A stretch of DNA of 20,839 bases, from positions 1 to 20,839 of the forward strand of contig CAAHFI010146198.1 in assembly GCA_900893395.1 (NCBI GenBank), in the 5' to 3' direction. The notes beneath the pieces are model-generated. The model searched no databases. It worked only from the letters and a program-made list of their open reading frames with translations, and was not told where the DNA came from. This document shows, one piece after another, positions 15,415 through 20,839 of this stretch (its first letter is position 1; each line of letters opens with the position of its first letter). This DNA is from Euglena gracilis (taxonomy: Eukaryota > Euglenozoa > Euglenophyceae > Euglenales > Euglenaceae). Both the position numbers and the translations under genes were made by a program.

Positions 15415-15915
15415 CTCTTTGGATACCTAACCACCGAATGCCCACCGACACTTACCAACCATCGTCAAGAGCTCTTAGCCGGCCCACGGGCCTGAACCAG
15501 AAACCATTGTCTGCCTACGACCAATGGCCCTGAGGCCAAAATTGGTACCCTTCAGGCGTACACAAACAGGCCCTCACCTACCTCATCGGATCTGTGGATA
15601 CTCACCTTCAGGCAAACCGTGACAGTCACGTGAAACCCTACATGACACACACACGCCAAAGGAGGCAGCACAGCACAACACACACGCCCCCCCCTTGCTC
15701 TTTATATATTGAAGATGAGCTCGCTCATTTTCCACTGACCTCTACCCAGTCACCGAAGACCTCTTTGTAAACCCCTCAGTATAGCTACCGCTGACCTGTG
15801 AGCGCACAGGGAGTCATGAGGAGGTTCTCCTTGTGGCGAGGGCCAAAAGAGACGTTTCCCTGGGCCCGGGGCACGGTCTGGGTGAAGCTGCGCTACCCAC
15901 CGTGAAGGACTTCCA
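15415..15915. other. Probable LINE 3' region plus unassigned sequence
   Basis: It follows a LINE stop codon, is CA-rich (ACACACAC near 15650 and 15680), and has C-tracts then a TATA-rich run near 15702. It may be the 3' untranslated region of the fragment above. From about 15740 to 15915 I see no match to anything else in the window. Confidence 0.35.
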
Positions 15916-16073
15916 TTTTTTTTTGGTCCGGCCGGCTGGCAAGACAGACATTGGTCCGGCTTGACGGACGGCTGGCGAAAAAATGCTTCGTCCGGACGGA
16001 CGGCTGGGCGTCCAGCATTGGTCCGGCTGAAGAGGTCCGGACGGCTCGGACGGCTAGCCGGCCAGCCGCCCCC
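15916..16073. repeat. Unit B, copy 2
   Basis: 158 bp, starting with nine T. It matches 8771-8927 almost base for base up to GGACGGCTCGGACGG, then differs over about eight bases before the shared CCAGCCGCCCC end. Confidence 0.8.
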
Positions 16074-16528
16074 AAGTCTCGTCCGGTTGTCTGCCACCTC
16101 TTCTCGTCGAGCCATGAATCCGGCCCTTCTCGCAAGGTCCAAACGAACGTCTGGAGGGCACCATGTCGCCGCAAAGTGTTGTTTTTGGGGCAGCAGACAA
16201 GGTGATTTCCTCCAACATCCATTTGTTGGTGGCAGCGGGGGCATTCCGGCAAGGAGCCATCTGTCGTTGTGGGGCAAACTTGGCACCCCAAGGACCACTG
16301 AGTCAGGGCTCTGAATTCTGCCGGTGGGATGAGGGTTTTCAGGGGGGCAGAGGGGTTGACCGCTGCCCATGCCATGGCGTGCGGCCTCCGCTGGCATGCG
16401 AAACGGACCGCGTCATTTCCAACAAGGCCAGCCAAAAGCAGGTCGGGACCTTGAGACCTCATCTGTCCACCACTTTTGTTTCACCATTGTGGGAGACAAG
16501 GAACTCATTGCTTGGGTCCGTTAGGAGG
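16074..16528 (-). pseudogene. LINE-B CCHC zinc finger and endonuclease start
   Basis: - strand: RRPHAMAWAAVNPSAP, TLIPPAEFRALTQWSLG, then the finger CPRCHQQMDVGGNHLVCC with RRH after it, then (another phase) RRAGFMARREEVADNRTRL. It aligns residue for residue with LINE-A KPHAMAWASVTPCAS to ARREE. The zinc ligands are retained. It is truncated by the composite insert. Confidence 0.85.
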
Positions 16529-17985
16529 TCACCCACAGGCGCCACCCCTTTGGTGAGGCCCGAGATCACCAAGCCCGTCTCTCCGTAATCCCGTGGGAGC
16601 TGGGGCAACCCTCGGGTAGGCACAGAGTGCTATCCGCTCGTGAGAGGAAGTCAAGGATGGCCGCCCACCTTGCCGGTGCTCTGGATACCTCTGGGTCTCG
16701 GATCCCGAGCCCCCCCAGGCGGACTGGCAGGAGGCTTGTGCCCACTGTTTATCATCCAGTGGGCCAGCGGTGATGACGGACATTGTGTCCCGAAGGAGAG
16801 TGGCAAAGGAATGGCATGGCGCCTTGGCTCCCGAGAGGTGTGTGGTTCGAAGCAGGTCGTTTACTTTACATGCATCAAGACATTGCCTGAGCACCGTGAA
16901 CTGTAGGTGCGGCGACGGCAGCAATTGCAGCAGGTCGCACGCTTTCCGGACTCCCGAGAGGCGCTCCTCCCAAAGGACAGTGGCAAAGTCCAGGCGTCCT
17001 GCCGGGTGGCAGACGGGCACTCCTAGCGCACGGATGCCAGAGCCGGGTGTGAAAGGTTCCACTGGGATGCCCTGAAGCAGGCCTTCTCCACGCGCAACAA
17101 ATGCAGGACCCCAGAGTTTGCACTTTGTCAGGTTGAGTCCCACACCAATCTGTGGTCCCTCGTTCAGGATCAGCCGTACTGCCCTTTCGAGCTGTTCCGG
17201 CGTGCCCATGATGTGGGCATCATCCAGGTACCAGGCTTGCCAGCCCACGATACCTTGCAGCTTGTCCAAGAGGGACTGTATCCCGAGGGCAAAGGCAGCC
17301 GGCCACACGGGTCCCCTTGCTGCACACCGGACTTGCTTCGGAGTGAGTTTTTCCGAGATACACTGAGAATGGCGGGCGTAACAACTCTCCAACCATGGAA
17401 GCAGCGGGGGCATCGCTCAGCGACTTCTGCCAGCAAATTCTCGAGAGATGCAGTTGAATGCGTTTGAAAAATCCAGCTGGAGCAGTCCCCAATCTGCCTT
17501 TCCAACATGAGACAGGCCGTCCACTAGCTGCTGGATACCCATTCCTATCAGAGCGCATGCATCAGGTACGCCCACTCCCAGTTGCTGAGGTAGGGCTGTG
17601 GCCAGGGACCGACGGACCTCCGGGTGGCGCATTAGCACTTTCGCCACCAGGCGGCGCAGGGTTTCCCCAGCTGCGATGGGCCGAGTGCCCTCCTCTTCTG
17701 GGGATGTCTTGCCCACGGGTCTGTGGGTGCCCCTGTCCCGGTTTTGGTTTTTCGGAGGGGGGTCAGGCGTGCAGCACACATCACTTGTGCTGCCCCATTG
17801 GGGATTCCCCCAAGGCACCCGAAGACAAACTCCGTCAACTCATCCAGGACATCCTCTGCCGAGCCCCCGGCCTCGTCGCTGAGCAAGGCCTTCAGGTGCT
17901 CAGGCCGAAGTCCTGAGGGGCCTGCTGCAGACTCCGGGCCGAAGCTACGCACTGCATGTTTCACCATACGGCGGTCGTCTCCCAC
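16529..17985 (-). pseudogene. LINE-B reverse transcriptase palm and thumb, frame-disrupted
   Basis: Homologous to LINE-A RT but split over several phases. 17985-17632 holds ESAAGPSGLRPEHLKALL. 17818-17417 holds TRPIAAGETLRRLVAKV and GLLQLDFSNAF. 17508-17170 holds SGVQQGDPCG. 17413-16529 holds WQAWYLDDAHIMG, LGVPVCHPAG and DACKVNDLLRTT. All palm motifs, including LQLD and YLDD, survive, but at least four frame changes separate them. Similarity to LINE-A is high in the palm and lower in the N-terminal part, so these are related subfamilies rather than recent copies. Confidence 0.88.
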
Positions 17986-17992
17986 ATCGTCG

Positions 17993-18805
17993 CTACGTGA
18001 TAGTGGTTTCCACCTCGAAGTGGTCCCCTTCCAGGTTCCGCCTCTGTTGGGTGCATCCGGCGTAATCTCTCACGCACGGCGGGATGAGCCGCGTCCTGCA
18101 CTCCTTCGGAGAGGAGAACTGGCAGGCCTTCCCCACAGCCCCTCTGGCCACCAACGTTTCCATCCGGCGGATGAAGCGTTCCGTCTGGACCTCTTCCGCT
18201 CTGCTTGCGGCGGAGCGTGTGGACACCGAGGAAACAGGGTTTGCGGCCGGCTTTTGTGACTGCTGCCAAGAGGTTGCGACTGGTTGCAGGAGATAGGCGC
18301 GTGCCCTGGTTCCGATGGCTTTCCCTAGCTGTGCCCAATGGTTTCTGCCGGCGCGTGCCAAGGGTGCCAGCACCGCCTTCGGCATACACCACAGCGCGTG
18401 CAACGACTCCCACGAGGGGCGCTGGTTGTAGTCTCTCAGTAGAATTGCGTACATTTGAGCCACCGCCTGCACCGCACCCCGCGGGATGTGAGCGATGGTC
18501 CCCCTGAGGTCATGCGAAATGGCGTCCCAGGTCGGCTCGAGCAAAGGGCAGGGCTGAGAAAAGGGGTGTCGGACGAAAGGCAAAGTGGGCCATCGGTGTC
18601 CATCGCCCCCTGCAAAGGAGCGGACGACGCCGCCGGGGCAGGGCCGCGTCATCAACGTCAATGGCCACCGAGATCTCTGGCCCCAAGCGCGCCCGGTATC
18701 AATGTTTTGAGCCGGCCGGCTGTGTTTTCGACCTCTTTTTGGCCACCCCGTTCTCGGGCCCGGGTTTTCCTCAATATCACCGCAACTGGGGAGCCCGCCT
18801 CTACC
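17993..18805 (-). pseudogene. LINE-B second 2A and RT N-terminal region
   Basis: One open phase runs from the second 2A (18805) through the RT N-terminus. It contains PTWDAISHDLRGTIAHIPRG, WESLHALWCMPKAVLAPLAR and FIRRMETLVARGAVGKACQF, which align with LINE-A SWTDISLDHRGTVSIIPKGA, WETLHALWAFPKSVLAPLGK and FVRRLERLVGKGAVGKACQL. The 2A is therefore in frame with the RT-side polypeptide. About 50 residues between the 2A and the aligned block have no LINE-A counterpart. Confidence 0.75.
18755..18805 (-). other. 2A (StopGo) peptide, LINE-B second copy
   Basis: - strand codons give GRGGLPSCGDIEENPGP, a complete D(V/I)ExNPGP core with the same GRG start and 17-residue length as the LINE-A 2A. It would detach the RT-endonuclease polypeptide from the small middle domain upstream. 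The upstream domain ends in a different phase with a stop only two bases before the first GRG codon, so the present copy is frame-broken here. Confidence 0.9.
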
Positions 18806-18807
18806 CG

Positions 18808-19062
18808 TCAGTCTGGGTCCTCGATCGGAAATTCCCCAAGGCTGTGAAGGGCCGCGAGTCGTGGCTCTGGACCATCAATGGGGAGAGCGGCTTCCGGTGG
18901 TGGTCGGCTCAGGAGGGTCTGCAGAAGTTGTAGAAGGTCCCGGGCGTCCTGCGTCGAGGTCTCCTCAAGTGGGCCTAGAGCGGAAGGGGGCACCGGCGTT
19001 GTGGCCAACAAGAATCCCACCGCACGTGTGGGGTCCGTGGACAAGCCAATATCCATGTTTCC
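18808..19062 (-). pseudogene. LINE-B small conserved domain between the two 2As
   Basis: - strand frame reading NMDIGLSTDPTRAVGFLLAT, then VPPSALGPLEETSTQDARDL and LLSRPPPEAALP. It aligns with 3425-3595 of LINE-A (TDPERAVGFLLATTLVPP, STQDANNL, LISRPPPEASL). About 60 residues are conserved between two diverged elements, which argues for function. I know no matching family. It starts eight codons after the first 2A and is in another phase from both 2As in this copy. Confidence 0.7.
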
Positions 19063-19307
19063 TGCCACGGGATCTCCCAAGGGGCGGGTCCTGGGTTTGC
19101 CTCCACATCGCCCAACGTCAGCAGGTCCTCGCCTCTGCCCGACCGGCAGTGGTGTATTGCGGCTATAGCTTTTCTTCGTGCTACGCTGAAGAGACAAGAC
19201 GAGCGACGCTTCTTGTTTGGCTTTTTTGCGCCAGAGCAGTTCACGCAGCCCTGGGGAGCATTGGAAGGTTTTTTGGCGCATGTGCGGCAGTAGAAGTGAG
19301 CAGACGC
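18975..19307 (-). pseudogene. LINE-B leader frame with CxxC-CxxC motif and first 2A
   Basis: Open on the - strand from just after a stop at 19310-19308. The leader has Cys codons beginning at 19289, 19280, 19247 and 19238, giving CxxC-x10-CxxC, followed by a basic run (KKPNKKRR) and then the 2A. The spacing suggests a zinc-ribbon-like knuckle. No in-frame ATG lies between the stop and the 2A, so the true start is upstream in another phase, spliced, or lost. After the 2A the frame runs out of phase with the conserved domain. Confidence 0.55.
19086..19139 (-). other. 2A (StopGo) peptide, LINE-B first copy
   Basis: - strand codons give GRGEDLLTLGDVEANPGP with an intact D(V/I)ExNPGP core. One extra residue precedes the LL compared with the other copies. 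It would release the Cys-rich leader from the middle domain. Confidence 0.9.
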
Positions 19308-19460
19308 TCAAGTGTGGCTGGGTTTCTGCCGGAAAAATGAGACGCAGCTTGGATTCTGGCCCAATGTTTGTAAAATGGTGCCAGCTTGTGGTTTCCTCCT
19401 GCATATGGTAAGGGCAAAGAGCATTTGCCAAGACAATGGAAGATGCATGGCGCAAGGCGG

Positions 19461-20817
19461 CAGACTGGGGGGGGGGTAGTGGGTAGTCGGCCGACTAGTC
19501 GGCCGACTACCCACCGACTAGTCCCGACTAGTCGGTAGCTAGTCGGCGAGACAGGGGGGGGGGTAGTGGGTAGTCGGCCAACTAGTCGGCCGACTACCCA
19601 CTCTAATGTACTAACGGGTCAAAACCGCCGACTTTTAAGCCCCCCCCATGAACAAAATCCAATGCAAACTAGTCGGTGGCTAGTCGGCGGTCATAAAAAT
19701 GGTCTGTGGCGGGCCCAAATCACCCGGAAATGGTCCGGATGGGTCCAAATAAGTGTCTTACGCCTAAATAAACACCCCCAGATGGAAATCTTTGGTCAGT
19801 GGGGGGTCGGTGGGCCCTTGATGGGGGTCCGGAGGGGTAAAAAACCAATGATGAAACAGGGATTACATTAAAATCCTTTAGAAATGCAATCTGCAATCTG
19901 CGTTTTGCATCACGAGAGGCAGAAAACTCCCCCCTCCACCCCAATCCGAGACTCAAATAACAAAATCCCTTCTGTGTTGGCAACATACTCGGGGGCTAAG
20001 TCGTTTTTGTGGCTCACTTTGGCATAGGCGGGGGGGGCTCCGCCCCCCCCGCCCCCCCCCTCAAATAACAAAATCCCTTCTGTGTTGGCAACATACTCGG
20101 GGGCTAAGTCGTTTTTGTGGCTCACTTTGGCATAGGCGGGGGGGGCTCCGCCCCCCCCGCACCCCCCCCTCAAATAACAAAATCCCTTCTCTGTTGGCAA
20201 CATACTCGGGGGCTAAGTCGTTTTTGTGGCTCACTTTGGCATAGGCGGGGGGGGCTCCGCCCCCCCCGCACCCCCCCCTCAAATAACAAAATCCCTTCTG
20301 TGTTGGCAACATACTCGGGGGCTAAGTCGTTTTTGTGGCTCACTTTGGCATAGGCGGGGGGGGCTCCGCCCCCCCGCACCCCCCCCTCAAATAACAAAAT
20401 CCCTTCTATGTTGGCAATAGACTTGGAGGGATAAGACCCTTTTTTTGTGCAAATTTTGACTTATATTGAAAATTCAATGGGGAGAGGTGTACTTTTGTCA
20501 AAAGTGGCCCAAAATGGACATTTTCCCCCAATTTTTTTGCATATTCACCCCCGATTGGGGGGTTCTGGAGCCATTTGGGTGGGTTTTGACCGGCGTTGAG
20601 GTGATTTAGACATTTTTTTTCCAGGGGGGGGGCTTAAAAGTCGGCGGTTTTGACCCGTTAGTACATTAGAGTGGGTAGTCGGCCGACTAGTCGGCCGACT
20701 ACCCACTACCCCCCCGCCGACTAGCCACCGACCAATTAGTCGGCCGACTAGTCGGTGGACCAATTGGGTAGTCGGCCGACTAGTCGGCCGACTACCCACT
20801 ACCCCCCCCCCAGTCTA
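19461..20817. mobile_element. Terminal-inverted-repeat element with internal 109-bp satellite
   Basis: The left end (C)AGACTGGGGGGGGGGTAG is matched inversely by the right end, CCCCCCCCCCAGTCT(A). An inner pair of about 90 bp (19559-19647 and 20625-20712) is an almost perfect inverted repeat including TAATGTACTAACGGGTCAAA and CCGCCGACTTTTAAG. The arms contain many TAGTCGGCCGACTA palindromes. There is no transposase, so it is a non-autonomous DNA element or foldback element. No convincing target duplication: the flanking 8-mers differ. Confidence 0.75.
19953..20430. repeat. 109-bp tandem repeat, four full copies and a partial
   Basis: CAAATAACAAAATCCCTTCT starts at 19953, 20062, 20171, 20280 and 20388 (periods 109, 109, 109, 108). 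Each unit carries GCATAGGCG, a G-run, CTCCG, a C-run and CGC, forming a G/C hairpin. Units are almost identical, so the array is recently amplified. Open frames on both strands are repeat artefacts. Confidence 0.92.
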
Positions 20818-20839
20818 CCGTTTGGCACTCCCCCCCCCC

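Larger units (their letters stand above)
15114..16073. mobile_element. Composite insert inside the LINE-B endonuclease
   Basis: LINE-B coding stops after ...EEVADNRTRL at about 16074 and resumes with PGDVFITRFD at about 15115, so 0.96 kb has been inserted. The insert starts GGGGGGCGG, then unit A, and ends with unit B, CCAGCCGCCCCC. The first and last bases are thus inverted (GGGGGCGG / CCGCCCCC). Between the units is a + strand LINE 3' end and unassigned sequence. Units A and B also lie in the same order at 7172-8927, where 1.4 kb of other sequence separates them. Confidence 0.65.
14849..19307 (-). mobile_element. LINE-B: RLE-type non-LTR retrotransposon with two 2As, interrupted and decayed
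   Basis: Order on the - strand: Cys-rich leader, 2A, small domain, 2A, RT, zinc finger, endonuclease. The 0.96 kb composite insert at 15114-16073 lies between zinc finger and nuclease core. The 3' end is lost at the 14848 junction. Many frame changes are present, so it is inactive. Its 5' flank (19308-19460) holds no recognisable gene and is followed by the terminal-inverted-repeat element. Confidence 0.85.

Noticed and set aside
18661-18933. + strand 90-codon open frame
   Set aside because: It is the reverse of the LINE-B second 2A and conserved domain. The - strand reading has family motifs; this one has none.

Overview
This is a eukaryotic, repeat-dominated nuclear window with no bacterial-style operons and no host gene I can recognise. 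Long G/C homopolymers, nested palindromes, several tandem arrays and many partial mobile elements suggest a large-genome alga or other protist. A dinoflagellate-like genome is plausible, but I found no spliced-leader relic or host gene to confirm it.

The protein-coding content belongs to non-LTR retrotransposons (LINEs) of one superfamily. Each has a reverse transcriptase (RT) followed by a CCHC zinc finger and a restriction-like (PD-(D/E)XK-type) endonuclease (RLE). LINE-A lies on the + strand (about 3008-7150) and keeps a 660-codon RT frame with all catalytic motifs, but it needs several frame changes overall. LINE-B lies on the - strand (about 19307 down to 14850). It is more decayed, is interrupted inside its endonuclease by a 0.96 kb insert (about 15114-16073), and is joined at about 14850 to an RT-thumb fragment of another copy. 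A + strand LINE 3' end (15313-15414) sits inside that insert.

The most interesting signal is at the LINE 5' ends. Both elements encode 2A (StopGo, ribosome-skipping) peptides. LINE-A has one intact 2A (3257-3307) and a degenerate second copy (3335-3385). LINE-B has two intact 2As (19139-19086 and 18805-18755, - strand) flanking a small conserved domain of unknown function. This suggests an ancestral polyprotein parsed by 2A into a Cys-rich leader, a small middle protein and an RT-endonuclease. As far as I know, 2As in LINEs have been described for apurinic-endonuclease types, not for the endonuclease type seen here.

Layout: 1-2060, non-coding, with hairpins, G-tracts and two copies of a dispersed repeat (R1). 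2110-2520, roughly 100-bp tandem repeats. 2520-3008, unassigned. 3008-7150, LINE-A. 7170-8930, repeat cluster with unit A, a tRNA-like Pol III unit, a GGCCAGATG array and unit B. 8940-10150, R1 copy, palindromic G-tract repeats and a candidate small inverted-repeat element. 10340-12000, a 32-bp tandem array and dispersed GGAGGAGGTCTGG repeats. 12283-12396, a 98-bp hAT-like MITE with 8-bp target duplications. 12750-13132, a palindrome-ended small element. 13235-14360, dispersed repeats. 14375-19307, LINE debris. 19461-20817, a terminal-inverted-repeat element whose interior is a 109-bp satellite-like array.
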